64,000 nt of DNA from Owenia fusiformis (Eukaryota > Annelida > Polychaeta > Sabellida > Oweniidae): positions 4,256,001 to 4,320,000 of the forward strand of contig CAIIXF020000002.1 of assembly GCA_903813345.2 (NCBI GenBank). The letters run 5' to 3'. Shown here in pieces: positions 52,267 to 64,000 of this stretch. Positions within the stretch are counted from its first letter, which is position 1. Every line of letters starts with the position of its first letter. The notes under the pieces are model-generated. The model ran no database searches, had not been told where the DNA came from, and saw only the letters and a list, made by a program, of their open reading frames with translations. The position numbers and the translations under genes are program-made.

Positions 52267-53261
52267 GTGAGTATGCATATGGTGTGGTGAATAATAGGAA
52301 GGTTAAAGGCAGAACAAGATCTATATGGGGAGTGACAAAATTGCAAGCAATATGTACACTTGATCTACCAATGAATTCCTTACAAGCTCAAAGATGATGT
52401 CTCCCAAAAGATCCGTGATATGTTATCAATTGGTGAAGTTATTTAAGATCCAAAGTGCAATAATGGGGGAAAAACATTTAAATTCTCCCAAATAATATAA
52501 ATGGTAACCATTCTCATGGACAAAAAATGATTGCATTATTATAAAATTTTTAATTTCCCCCAAATAAAGTATATACTTGTAGACATGTCTTGGACATGAC
52601 AGAGAATGATATGAGCCCAACATATTGTTAAATTGAAACAATTTTCGTCGAGATGAAGCACCATAAATTGCTAGATCTGATTCTGCCTTTAAGCTCTCAC
52701 TATTTCAGAGAACGTCAAAGTGTGAAAAGTGTAAAATCATGGACTAAATTGTCAATTCAATGACTTGTATTTGCTCGATATGAAGGTTAGAGAAAAAAGT
52801 TATAATAAGGTCCCCTTTAAACCGATTGAACCAATTCCAGGAGGTCACAATTTGACCCGTTTACGTTCAAGTCCTCTCAGCTGCGGGTGACTTAAACCTC
52901 TTAATGTCACAAGTAGAACTAGAATGTCTTCACCATTAAACCATGCGACACTGTTTTCAGTTTTCCCATCTGGAGTCTTGTATTGGCTGGAATAGGACTT
53001 GTCCTGATAGTATGTTGTATATGTTGCTGTTGCTGCTGCCGTATATGCAAGACTTATACATACATAAGATTGGAATAGGTAATAGAGAGCTTTAGATATA
53101 AGTTTTAAGCCAAACTTATACCGCAACTTTACTTTTAAATAACATAAACTGCACCACTTGGGAGAAAGGTTTCTCAAAGAAACCAGGAAAGTACATGGTG
53201 TTTCATATGTATGCTCCCACCTCTGAACTCATACATGTAGCATTGCCAACATACCATGTTA
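52267..53261. other. Downstream of Ly6-A exon 3, last exon unresolved
   Basis: AT-rich sequence without a recognisable domain. A 110-aa minus-strand ORF at 52845-53177 resembles nothing I know and has no splice context I trust. The terminal exon of Ly6-A should lie here or further on. Confidence 0.4.
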
Positions 53262-54265
53262 TACGAGGGGTGATCAATAAGTAATGGACGCTTTTTTAAA
53301 CGGATGCTTTTTATGGACCAGTCTCTTTGATTTTTTCACCAGTGATACATCATTCAATTATCTATCAACTCTGAAGATCTAAAGACAAGATATGTAATCC
53401 GTGTTGATATATCTTTATTTTCGCGAAGGGGGTACAGGTACCCCGGGACCGACATTTACGTCACATATTCTGAAGTAATGCCAATTTAGCATATCAGTTA
53501 GATTTGAACTTTTTGATATGCCAAAAGATTTGTGTTGTTTGAATATCATGTTGCCTGTGGTAACACATAAAAGATTATAGTATTGTGATGTCAAAGTGTT
53601 GTATGGTCAGGGTTTGCAGGTTGATTTGAGAATGCACTGTGGAAGAAGGGGCTAGTAAGAGGAGGTAAGACCGTACTCCATGCGGATAATGCCCCTGCCC
53701 AAATATCTCAAACTGTGCAGGATACAATATCCCTGGACCTGAACATGAAGCCCTTGACCCATGCAGCCTTTAGTCCAGATCTGGCCACATATTATGACTT
53801 ATTTATTTCTATACTACTTATTTCTGTAGAGAAAGGATGCAGATTTAATGACATTGATGAAATAAAACCAGCTGTGTAACTGCAGCTTGTTACCATGTCA
53901 GAGAATGGATTCGGCCTTGACTTTCAATCTTGGGTTGAGAGGATAATGAGGAGTGTGTAGCACTTGATGGAACCTATGTAGAGGGCCCTGTAGAATGAAG
54001 GTGGCATGGATCCCACAAAGTGATGACAAAATATTTAAAATTAGTTATGGCGTATCGAAATGGTGTAATTCATAATCACCATGGTTCGTTTTGTACCTCC
54101 TTCACAGAAATAAAGATATATCAACATATATTACATGCTTTGTCTCCAAATCTTCAGAGCTGATAGAAAATTGAATGATGTATCACGGTGAAAAAATTAA
54201 AGAGATTGGTCCATAAAAACCATCTATGTAAAAAAGCGTCCATTACTTATTGATCACCCCTCGTA
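53262..54265 (+). mobile_element. Dead mariner-type DNA transposon with long terminal inverted repeats
   Basis: Bounded by TACGAGGGGTGATCAATAAG and its reverse complement. The inverted repeats are about 165 bp at roughly 85-90 percent similarity by eye. The interior encodes relics of a mariner transposase C-terminus: HADNAPAQISQTVQD, FSPDLATYYD (the SPDLAP-like motif) and GCRFNDIDEIKPAV, followed by stops. The N-terminal half is mostly missing, so it is a non-autonomous remnant. TA at the borders fits mariner insertion. Confidence 0.88.
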
Positions 54266-54418
54266 TATCATTTTGTTCCTTATTGGAAGTTACATAAGAT
54301 TGCAAAGTTTCGGAATCAAGGACTGTCCCTGAAAAAATACAATGTATCAAAGTATGTGGGTACGGGGTATTGAGAGAGCAATTTCTGGTCATTTTGAGGG
54401 CAAATTAAATGACAAAGT

Positions 54419-54703
54419 TTGTTTACTTATTACACATTTCTAGCAGTTGTCAATGTGGCAGAGTTCAGTTCAAATGTCTGTGACAGTTATGCACAAAGAT
54501 ATATTGCCAGGATTCGCACAGTGGTTTATAGGAAGGCTAGGGACCACGATACCACATTATCAGTCAAAAAGGGCAGTGGACAAAGTGAACAGAGGACTGG
54601 ACTGCATGTAAAAATTCTTATAAATGACCCCGTACCTGCATACTTGATACATTTTATCTTTTTTTCAGGGATATCCCTTGATTCTGAAACTTTCCACAAG
54701 TAA
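54419..54703 (+). other. Unassigned open reading frame
   Basis: A 94-aa open stretch preceded by an acceptor-like CATTTCTAG at about 54443. It contains FSSNVCDSYAQRYIARIRTV and TTLSVKKGSGQSEQRTGLHV, which look protein-like and faintly recall a netrin-type (NTR) module, but the evidence is weak. It might be an exon of an unrecognised gene or of Ly6-A in another frame. Confidence 0.2.
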
Positions 54704-55786
54704 CTTTCCATAAGGAACCAAATGATATATAACATGATGTGGTGGCAATGCTACATGTATGAGTTTAGAGGGGTACATACACATGAAACACCCTGTACAT
54801 TTCATAAGAAGACTTCTCTCGTTTCCTAATCGAGGAAATTAATTTGTGTGTGTCCCAGCAATGGCAGAATTAATTTCTAAGTTGTAATCATATTTTGAAA
54901 CGGGAAATCACGAACTTCATACTTTCCGAATATTTAGACCTCTGCAAGAAGCACACAGCACTAGCAAACCTAAGTAGGCCTAGTTGATATCTACTAGATC
55001 GAAGCCTGAAACATAAAGAACTAACACAACAAGGCCAACAAGCTCATCACTTCTAGAGAGACAAGTCACTGTACAACTGCAGTTCTACAAGACCTTTTGA
55101 TTGAGATTCATGGACATTTTCTCCCCTCATATGGCGGAATATCAATAAATCCAAAATATTTTTATATTTTTCCTGAAAATGTTATTCATTCATTCAAGAA
55201 ATTTTATTAGAACTTATGGAAATACCCTCGTATGTCTATATCGTGGCAAAATGCTAAGGTTTCTCAAATCCAATCATAGAACTCTCTTATGAGCCATGGC
55301 CCAAGTCAGGTAATACTGGACTTGGCCCATCCTTTATAGTTAAAGGGTATCTCAGTGCTCTCTATAGCTGCTTTAGTAGTGAACCCCGAACTTGAAGGAT
55401 GGACTTGGCGGGAAAAACCTTATTGAATGCTTATCGTGCACGAGCTGAAATCAGTCTATGTGTAGCTTGTACATGTAAATTAACAATATGTATATTTCAA
55501 AGATGTCAGATATGTACATCAATTAGGGTGAGTAAATGTAATTATTTAGATCAGAAATTAATTCATATAATATAAATAAAAATAATAATGACAATGTACT
55601 GTTTGTAAAAAATACTGTGTAAATCGATTCGCTGTTATAATCCAGCATAAAACATTTAGACACAGCATGATGGATTACCTCTCCCTAAATATATAACCTG
55701 GTTCTTGTTTACCGTTTGCTCAATTATGATTTTCAGTATATTTCAGAATTTCAAACTATGTAACAGAAATAACACCTTGAACAATT

Positions 55787-57967
55787 TTATACATATATTT
55801 GTCCCTTAATTATCACCTTTGCAGCGCCCCCTACGTTAACACGGCCATCTTGTCGTATACTTATGACAAGATCACCGCCTCTTTTGGAGCATTGGCGGGC
55901 GTATAGTTCTGTCTTTCCGAGTTGTTTTCCCCAGTAAGGACCGAGCACAGTGTGTGCTGACCCTGTCACTGGATCTTCATTGATACCAACCCATGGGGCA
56001 AAATATCTGGATATGAAGTCATATTGTTGACCTTTGTGGTCTATGGCTCCATTTTCGGTACTTCCTTTTAATGTTACCCCAACGCCTTTCACAACCCCAG
56101 TTGTGTGCAACTCCAACATTTTCTCGAAATTAGGAGTGATGTTTTCCAAGGCTGTTCTTTGTGTGTCGTCTCTTAGTCTGATCAGTAGTTTCTTAGTAGT
56201 AGCTGAATATTGGATATCTTTTACGACATCAATGAGGTCACCAATCACTGCTATGATTAGATCTAAAACAACAAATTTGTCGATTAATGCAATTTATGCA
56301 GTTTGCATATAACATGCTTACCTGGTGAATTGATTGGTAAAAAGGGAAAATTAATTCTATATCTATCTAGTACATCTAAGTTTTTGTTTCCTAAATGACG
56401 GGAAATTCAAATATTTGAAAATTATTAGATGAACGACTTTTTACAAAGTTATATTTTTAAAATGTGTCTCAAATGGTTTTTAAGTCATAAAAAGTAATAT
56501 TCGAATGACAAACTTTACACGGGGCCTTTAATACTCTGAAACATACGTGTGACAGTGTTACATCTAACAACCTTGTTTGAAATGTTGTGTTATTTGGTTT
56601 CATTCAGTTGACAGTAGTTGACAGTATCCTGTGCAACGTTAAGGCATTAATATGGAACATGTCACCACCTACCATTTGTTACAGACGCCAACCACTGAAC
56701 ACCGAACGCCGAACACCAAGCGCCGAACACCATTCGCAAAAAATGGAGACTATAACAATTATCTCCACTTGTCAAAAATCATGTATCAAATAATACAGGG
56801 TGACCCGAGATGATGCAAACAATCTTATTTCGAAATAACATTCTCAGTTGTAAGGAATTGAGTATATATTCTTTGCATCAATGTATTTGAGATTTGAAGA
56901 AACATGCTTTTTCATAATAGCATTGACATTGACCAAGAAAAGAAACTGAAATATTGATGTAATTTTCGAAGACAATCAAGAGCTCATTCAAATACTGACA
57001 AAAATCAGAAACGGTAACCCCATATTTTAACTTGCTCTTTCTATGTCTAACATCCAGACATCAAAACTGGGAAAATTATCACAAAATGTAAGGTATATTT
57101 TCGGTCCCGGTTTCGGGTTTTACCTTAGATTTTAACACGAACCTGAATAGTTCACCTCAGTAGGTTCTGGTGGATTTAGTGGAAGATCTAGCATAATTTT
57201 GTTGCCATCACGTGTTGCAAACAGATCCCCACTCAATGTCTTAAAGCCTAGCTTCTGTGACGTATTTCCTTCACACATAAAGAGGGCAGACGCGGACGCC
57301 AAAGTAGCATGACCACACAAGGGCACCTCGTTGGTAGGCGTGAACCAACGTAGACCAAAATAGCTAGAAATAGATACAAAATGAAACAAATCTAGTGAGA
57401 CTTTCAATTTTTACCGTTTCATACTTGGCAATCTATTTTTGGACATATATCACGAGTGATCTTAATAAAAATAGAGTTTTTGCAATAAAACAGTTCTGAG
57501 TTTCCTTCATTATTATTCAGGGGTGTAGTCAGCTTTCAGTCAAGGGGGGATGCGACCAATAATGTATATGCCGGTCAATAGGCTAAAGTTTATATCTTGG
57601 TATGGTATTATAATATTAGCCATAATCCTTCTGAAATCACTGCTAAAAATGTGAGACTCTATGCTATGATTATAACAATAGTGGAATAAACTCTATTGAT
57701 ATTATCGATTGCAGTGCAGTATTCTCAGTGGTATGGATCAACAATTGAACATATAATATAATATGCGTGGTTAGCACCATATACTGACCTTGAACTCTTG
57801 AAAGAATCCAAAGGCGTGATTTTCGTGATGAAAGCAGTCTCAGATATGTTCATTTCTGCAGCGATTCTTTGTCTTATTTCGTCTGTTAGCACCTGATCGC
57901 CATTAGTTTCCTCCAGGCATACTGCAGCAGAATTACCAGCAAATGGGATTTCAGTAAAGGCATCCAC
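55787..57967 (-). CDS. PBLD: Phenazine biosynthesis-like (PhzF-fold) protein PBLD
   Basis: Three exons: 57789-57966 (first recognised exon), 57143-57363 and 55787-56264 with the stop. The joined protein shows the PhzF fold: DAFTEIPFAGNSAAVCL, the conserved catalytic-type Glu in EMNISETAF, LRWFTPTNEVPLCGHATLAS, and in the second half SRYFAPWVGINEDPVTGSAH and RGGDLVISIRQDGRV. The length of about 290 aa fits the family. Family role: a PhzF-like isomerase fold; the animal substrate is not settled and a role in growth signalling has been proposed. No in-frame ATG lies before VDAFT, but a good acceptor (CATTTCCACTGTACACAG) ends at 57967, so the start codon should lie in a short upstream exon I could not place. 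It sits between the two Ly6 paralogues on the opposite strand. Confidence 0.93.
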
Positions 57968-58299
57968 TGTGTACAGTGGAAATGAGATCGAAACATTGTC
58001 TTTGTCTTCGAGGGCGCAGCCATTTTTTATGATTGTGAATACCCGGATGTTACCTACTTATCTATTGGGCGAAAATACCATATGCGAAATGTACAATGAC
58101 TATCTACATGTTACTGTACATTTAGTAGAATGACCTCCAGTCAGTTTCTAAATCGATGAGTTAAGTTATCAACTCATCGAGTCCTATGTACTACGTTGTT
58201 AAAGTACTTACTGTTGAGCACTTGATTCACAATATTTACCACTCAACCCCCGGGCTCAACCCTCTTTGTTAAAATAATTATTTTCGATACAGTAGTTTG

Positions 58300-59690
58300 A
58301 TTTTGCTTTTTAAAAATAAGCGACATCAACATTGTAGGCTATATATCTCGAAATTTTGCACATTTAAATTGGGCTCCATGTTAATTTATCAATCTTCAAA
58401 AGTCCCCCTGCAGAACAGTCCTAGAGTAATAATGCCCATATTCCTAGTATGTTATAATAACATGATTATATTCAAAATAAGAAGGGTTAATTTTTTTCTT
58501 TTACCTAGTTCAAAAGATACTGGCGTTTGAATTTTGGAAAATCCCCATCGGCTGCCATTATAAACCGCTATCAATATGGGTTAACTATAGTGTCCTTTTC
58601 TCAAAACGTCCACTATGGAATTTTCTAATATCCACTCCCCTCTCCATCCAATATTAATTTATTTCGATAATTTTTTGTATAACGCATGGAAACTAACTTT
58701 AAAAAGTGAGCAATGTCATAAGTATTGTGATAATAACGTCCCTTATACCTATTTATTACAGGCCGTATAGACCATATGTTGCCAGATTTATAGCAAAAAC
58801 TTTGACTTTTGCACGTCGGTGATGATGCGCCTTTTTTACTAGATCTCATATGTTAGCTCGGAAGGGTATCAGTTCAAAAAAATATTAGATAACCTAACAT
58901 ATTTTGCAATGCACTGCGCCTATTCAATTGACAATTCAGTTGTAAATTTTCTCTTGAAAAAATAAATCTTCCAAATTTGTTGAGTTTTCTTGCAGAAATC
59001 GCCTAATTCCCCCTCCATCCATTTTGTACGATCACCAGGCGTGATGTAACTGTTTGATTTATATAAATCTACAATATTAGAAAATTTTATATATTTTTCA
59101 GAAAAGAACACTTAAAGTAAGCCTTATTGATAGCGGTTTATACTGGTATCCAATGGGGATTTTCCAAAATTTCAACACCAATAACTTTGAAACAAGGTGA
59201 AAGAAAAAATTGAGCCCTTCTTATTTTAAAGATAATCATGTAATTGTAACATCTTAGGAATATGGGCTTTATCACTTCTGAACTGTTTTGCAGGGGGTCT
59301 TCTGAAGATTGATAAATTAACATGGGGCTCAATATAGGTTTTTCATAGTTTTTAACGGCTAGATATATCAAAAATAATAAATGTTCAGAAATGTGTCTGT
59401 TTGATTTTCTTTACACTTATATATTAACTATCAAAATCTACAATATTAGAAAATTCCATAGTGGACTTTTTGATAAAAAATGCACTTTAGTAAAGCCATA
59501 TTGGTAAAGCCAGTATCTTTTGAACTAGGTAAAAGAAAAAATTTAACCCTTCTTATTTTGAATATAATCATGTTATTGTAACATACTAGGAATATGGGCA
59601 TTATTACTCTAGAACTGTTCTACAGGGGGAGTTTTGAAGATTGATAAATTAACATGGAGACCAATGTAAATGTGCAAAGTTTTCGAAGCC
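58300..59690. repeat. Large foldback cluster downstream of PBLD exon 1
   Basis: The left arm, about 58350-58525 (GGGCTCCATGTTAATTTATC, AAAATAAGAAGGGTTAA, CTAGTTCAAAAGATACTGG), is matched in reverse complement by 59508-59678. A second right-arm copy is nested at 59140-59345. A shorter stem, CCACTATGGAATTTTCTAAT, pairs 58612 with about 59445-59465. This looks like a DNA-transposon-derived inverted repeat with an internal duplication. No coding sequence. Confidence 0.8.
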
Positions 59691-60151
59691 TGCTATCATC
59701 AACTGGGGCCACGTTTCAACATCACTTCGTTAGATATCAAAAATATATGTATTTAATATACTTATGTCAAAAGATGGTGCCATATATATAGCAAGTGCAA
59801 TTCATATAAATGATTCAAGGGTTTAATGTCATAACTGACTCCACTATTCAAGCTCTCTTCTTTTAGAAGTAAAGTTGAACGAATGCAAAGGCGAATTAAA
59901 CTTTGATGTAGGCTAGAACTTCAACCCCCCAAAGAAAATGAAAATGAGATTGCATTCAAAGCGTTCCGGGCATAGTGAACACCATCCATTCAATCAATCC
60001 CTGAATGGATGGTTCTGCGAAGCATTGATCGATCGTCGACATCGACATCCACTTGTATAATATACAAATGTGAATGAGAGAACGTGTAGAGAACCCCTCA
60101 AAGGACATATGCTCAAGCTGACGAGGGTACACTGAGTGATTCATGTCAAAG

Positions 60152-63100
60152 ATGGAAAAAGGGATTCTACCATTTGCTTTGATAATAGCAGGATTATGTA
60201 AGAGCGGTAAGTTTCTTAGACTAATATAGTATCTCTAGACTAATATGACATAAACTTCAAATCATTTAAAATTCAACTACGATACAGCAACACAGTACAT
60301 TGTGGTCAAAAAACGGAAACCCCGTTTCGTATTTAATTTTCCTCACATCTTTGTAAATTTAAGGAATTACTCAGGCTGATAACAGAGGGGGATTAACACC
60401 AGAGTTAAAAGATGACATACGCTTATAATGTAAACCTGTATTGAGATGACATACACCTCTAATTGGTCCAAATCGATAAACAGAAATGGCGGATTCAAAA
60501 TTTTCTAATAACGCTTCGAAAAATATTAGGTTGATTCCTGGCATATTAACCAATATCATAGCTTGGTTTTTCACATCAAGATAAAGAAATATGTAAGGAT
60601 TATGTTTACATCGATTAAAACATCACGACGACGCGCTTTGTTCGAATATTAACTGGTGAGAATTTGCGCAAACGAAGGTGGTACGCAAGAGACGTATTAT
60701 GTCAGTCATCGCTAAAGCTCTGGGGCTTTCCCTCCTCTTGGATGATAATCGGCACATTTGTACATTTAGTCTTCATATAATTGTAGCAACCCCACAAGGG
60801 GATCACAGAGTCTTGTAGCTAGACTAACCTTGTATTCGCGAATGCAACTAACGCCTGTCGGCTTCCGGATTAATCTACTATTTTATGACCAACTCATTTA
60901 AATATGATTGGTAGAGTGGCAGGCACTATTTGTTTTGAATTGAAATTCTATATGACTGTTGATACCCATATGAGCACATAAGATGGATAGGTCTGTCAAT
61001 AGACTAGATGCGAATAGAAATGATCTTGATTTACGTCATTAAATATTCAAAATTCAGTCAAAGTGGTGTCATATTTGAAATCTACATGTAAAAATACATC
61101 CAAAATTATGGTTTTGGAAATTGTTTATTAACTTTGAAAATTTGAAAAATGTGACTTCTAGTTCGGGTTGATTCCCCCATATTACAAAATCACAAAAAGT
61201 GAAATATCTTTTCTTGTATTGGACATATAACATTTTCTTATACTGGACATACTTTAATTTGCATAACTATTCGATACATAAAGGCTATATGAAAATTGAA
61301 CCACTAAAACAGGTGTAATTTAAGTTAAAGGGAACTTTCTACTATACCCGCCATGCTATCTGACCCGAGCGAGCCACCTGGTGGTGAAACTGGTAACTAC
61401 CTACTCGCATTTGCGTTATTACGTGAACTCGAGAGCAACGTTTGAGGTAAACATTAAACTTGTATTTCAATCCATTGAGTTATACATTCTTTATTCAATT
61501 TTTTTTTCAAGTTTATATATTGCAATATTTTAACTTAATCTAAAGTGAAGTTCTTTAACTGGAAATAAAAGACATTGGCATAGCCAGGGGGGTGTACCCC
61601 CCACAAAAAAGAAAAACATCAATTTTTTGAAAAAACATGAACAAACAAATTATAGTTTGAAATGCGTAGAATGCACTTTATACAATGTAAATTTCAAAAA
61701 ATTCCGAGGGAGAACCTCCTATCCCCCTTTTGGGCTCACTTCACTGGCAGTGATGCAAACCCAAACATTCACAACATCCCTTGACATTTGCTGACTACGT
61801 CCCCGAAAGATATATTGATATTCCCAGTCCATGTTAAAGGTCTTTGACACAAATGTAAAAAAATTGTGGAAACACTTGCACTACTTCAATCGATATATAA
61901 CATCCTAAAGTATTGTTGTTCTAACCATATCACGCTATCCGGAGTGGTAGAGTAAATCTATTGACAAAAATGTTATCGAATATTGCCTCATTTTCTCAGA
62001 AGAACTCAAGTTGATCGAGTCTCAATAAGTAGATTCATGTTGGATAGTATTGCTAGAATCCATTTTCAAAAGTAAGAATAGGGTTTTTTAAACAGGACAT
62101 TGGGCTTGCTTTTCGGAACTTTTTGTTGGTACTATTTATTTGATAACAGTCAATAATATAGGGTATCATAAGTACAAGTTGTAAAAATATGAAATAGATC
62201 GGTTATTATGTGAGAATTGATGAATCCAAAAATGCATTTAAAAAAAGCCAATATCAGAGCTGCGCAATCAGACCGTCATTAGTTTGTGCCTGTTGCCAGG
62301 TGATAACAATTGTAAATCAATTTTACTCTCAAAAACAGCTTGTCTGTGTCATACCGGAATAGCCTGACAACGGTAAAGTCAGATACCGTCGTCACAAATG
62401 GCGGACATAACCGTCGCTTCAACTCTTCAATCACTTGGTCCTCGTTTCATGGGACTTTATTGTCGCTAATTCTGTGCATGTATTAAGCTCTTGTGATGAT
62501 GTATCATATGAAATCCCAATTTCGATCAAATTGGGTCGGGAATCGCCACAATATAGCGTCTTCATTATATAGTCAACGACAACGGAATCTGAATTTGAGA
62601 TATTTTACAAGACAACGGCATATGGTAAATTTGTATTTTAATTGTAAAATGACTTTGTGGACATCCTGTGTATCGTTCTAGTTGAATGCCTCAGCTGCTA
62701 CAGTTGTATCGACATCAGGTCCGATAGCCTCATATCAACGATTGTACCAACAGACCAAAATTGTCAAAACAGTCCAAGCAAAAGGAAGCAATGTCAGATT
62801 GGCCAAGTCTGTGGATATGTTTATGGAAATGTAGACGTGGCAGTCAATTCATCAGGTAAAGGATGTTTGTAAAAGTACATGCCTCAATATGAGAATGCTC
62901 AGTTTTTGCTAAATGAACATCCTTAATCATTTGCCTTTGTGTATGTATGGTGATGAAATTGAGCGAGTTAACTAGAGTCCATTTCACTGCTTCAGTTCGT
63001 CAGTAGAATGGCAAAAATAAGAAATTGGGAGACCACTTTGCAATAATATATGGAAAAGTATATTCATAATGTACATGAATGACATTTGTATATTTCAGAT

Positions 63101-63835
63101 TTTTTAGTTTTTTGTGCAATAAGCCTGTGCCTTCTTGTAATTTGAAGAATTTCAGCCATGTTAATCTTATTGAAAATAACATGGCAGAGAAACATCCAAA
63201 TATAAGAGGCCACACACTTTATACTTTATAAGCCAAACTAGAAGCAATCCAAGATATACAAATGTCATTCATGTACATTATGAATATACTTTTCCATATA
63301 TTATTGCACAATGGTCTCCCAATTTCTTATTTTTGCCGTTCTACTGACGAAATGAAGCAGTGAAATGGACTCTAAGCCCTAAGCTTTTAGAATTATTGTT
63401 TGAGGTGTTGAGCAAGGTCACTAAGCCCGTCTAGAATTCACACTGTTAAGGTGTTAAATAATGACACTAAGCCCTTCTAGAATTATACTGTTGAAGTATT
63501 GAGCATGGCCACCATATCCTTCTAGAATTGCACTGTTGTGGTGTCGGTGTATATATCCAAAACATAATGATTTTAACAACACTAAATTATCTTACAGAGC
63601 AACTAACTAATGAGACTCTCACCATACACGCGAGGGATTGTATGGTAGACCTCGCCAACACGACTATGAATTGTCACAAGTACCAAGGCCGTACGGACAT
63701 CTTAAATGACCTACTGTCTTTCATTCCTGGTTTGACTGATGTAAAACTCGATGGAAATATGTGTTTCGGTAACAGCGATGCTTGGAGGCCTGATACCAAT
63801 CGAGCTTGTTCAGGCGTTCAAATACTCGGAATATG
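60152..63835 (+). CDS. Ly6/uPAR-like protein, copy B (3' end outside window)
   Basis: Exons 60152-60206, 62682-62855 and 63598-63835 have the same phases and nearly the same sequence as copy A. The signal peptide is MEKGILPFALIIAGLCKS. Exon 2 is VECLSCYSCIDIRSDSLIST and so on, and exon 3 contains DCMVDLANTTMNCHKYQG. Odd feature: the C-terminal motif MCFCNTDAC of copy A is MCFGNSDAW here, so two cysteines that normally close the last small loop are both gone, while the remaining Cys pattern is kept. The frame is intact and the splice sites are good (GTAAGT, GTAAAG, GTGAGT). The fold may be less stable or the gene may be changing role. The last exon lies beyond the window. Confidence 0.85.
60207..62681. 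other. Intron 1 of Ly6-B
   Basis: 2.5 kb against 0.6 kb in copy A. It holds a GGCCCGTA-family relic (about 61570-61745) and a one-armed ACCGGAATAGCC foldback copy (62353-62470). No coding sequence was recognised. Confidence 0.6.
62974..63374. repeat. Foldback with 120-bp arms in Ly6-B intron 2
   Basis: Left arm 62974-63098 (AGAGTCCATTTCACTGCTTC ... TGACATTTGTATAT) pairs with 63253-63374 almost perfectly, around a 150-bp centre. It is absent from the same intron of copy A. Confidence 0.88.
63390..63545. repeat. Low-copy ancestor-like version of the 45-bp array
   Basis: Three degenerate units of about 45-50 bp (AGCCCTTCTAGAATTATACT, GTTGAGGTGTT-like) lie at the position equivalent to the 58-copy array of Ly6-A. 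They run into the same GTGTCGGTGTATATATCC flank. The array seed therefore predates the gene duplication. Confidence 0.85.
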
Positions 63836-64000
63836 GTGAGTATCGATATGGCGTCGTGATTAATATGGAGGTTAACTCGAAATATTCTAGAGTTACGTCA
63901 GTGTGTGAAACGTGTAAAGGATCTTGTACACCTGCCATTATAATCTCCCCATGAACAAAATGAATCATTTTTAGGTGTAATATAAAGAATACAATGTTAC

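Noticed and set aside
52845-53177. 110-aa minus-strand ORF
   Set aside because: No known motif, low-complexity Ala/Thr/Tyr stretch and no convincing splice partners; not enough to call a gene.

Overview
This is a 64 kb window of an intron-rich, AT-rich animal nuclear genome. The genes are animal genes with GT-AG introns, and there are Tc1/mariner and LINE relics, many short foldback elements and a nuclear tRNA. The gene content (an FHIP1-type Hook adaptor, myotubularin MTMR2, PhzF-like PBLD, a TRIM RING/B-box gene and tandem Ly6/uPAR genes) and the repeat style suggest a marine invertebrate. A non-vertebrate deuterostome such as a hemichordate is possible, but the sequence alone does not decide the species.

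Layout. Bases 1-3425 are upstream DNA with dispersed repeats. An FHIP1-like gene (+, 11 coding exons, 1049 aa) spans 3426-23262. A TRIM-type RBCC gene with a decayed NHL tail lies antisense in its large eighth intron (about 18.4-20.1 kb), beside a 1 kb array of 15-bp repeats. Bases 23263-30164 are mostly mobile-element debris. A complete MTMR2-like gene (-, 17 coding exons, 641 aa) spans 30165-45987, with a 5'-truncated LINE antisense in one intron. An intron-containing tRNA-Phe(GAA) lies about 290 bp upstream of its start codon (46278-46375). Two tandem Ly6/uPAR genes follow on the + strand (from 48117 and from 60152). Between them lie a dead mariner element, a PBLD gene (-) and a foldback cluster. 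The second Ly6 gene runs to the window edge.

The most unusual feature is that several splice junctions have themselves been tandemly amplified. In MTMR2 the intron end plus the exon start are repeated as 57-bp x about 15 (exon 8), 101-bp x 6 (exon 11), 116-bp x 3 (exon 13) and 132-bp x 17 (exon 14), and the donor end of exon 15 is duplicated. In FHIP1 the donor end of exon 4 is repeated about 12 times and the acceptor end of exon 10 twice. The exon 8 array is in frame and stop-free over about 8 upstream acceptors, so alternative acceptor use could insert multiples of 19 residues. Other points of note: a 190-bp element sits 20-22 bp before a 3' splice site, in sense orientation, in both FHIP1 and MTMR2; a 45-bp array grew to about 58 copies in one Ly6 paralogue but stayed at about 3 in the other; and the second Ly6 paralogue has lost the cysteines of its C-terminal loop.

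All exon boundaries were read by eye from splice consensus and family similarity. No alignment, RNA data or database search was available.
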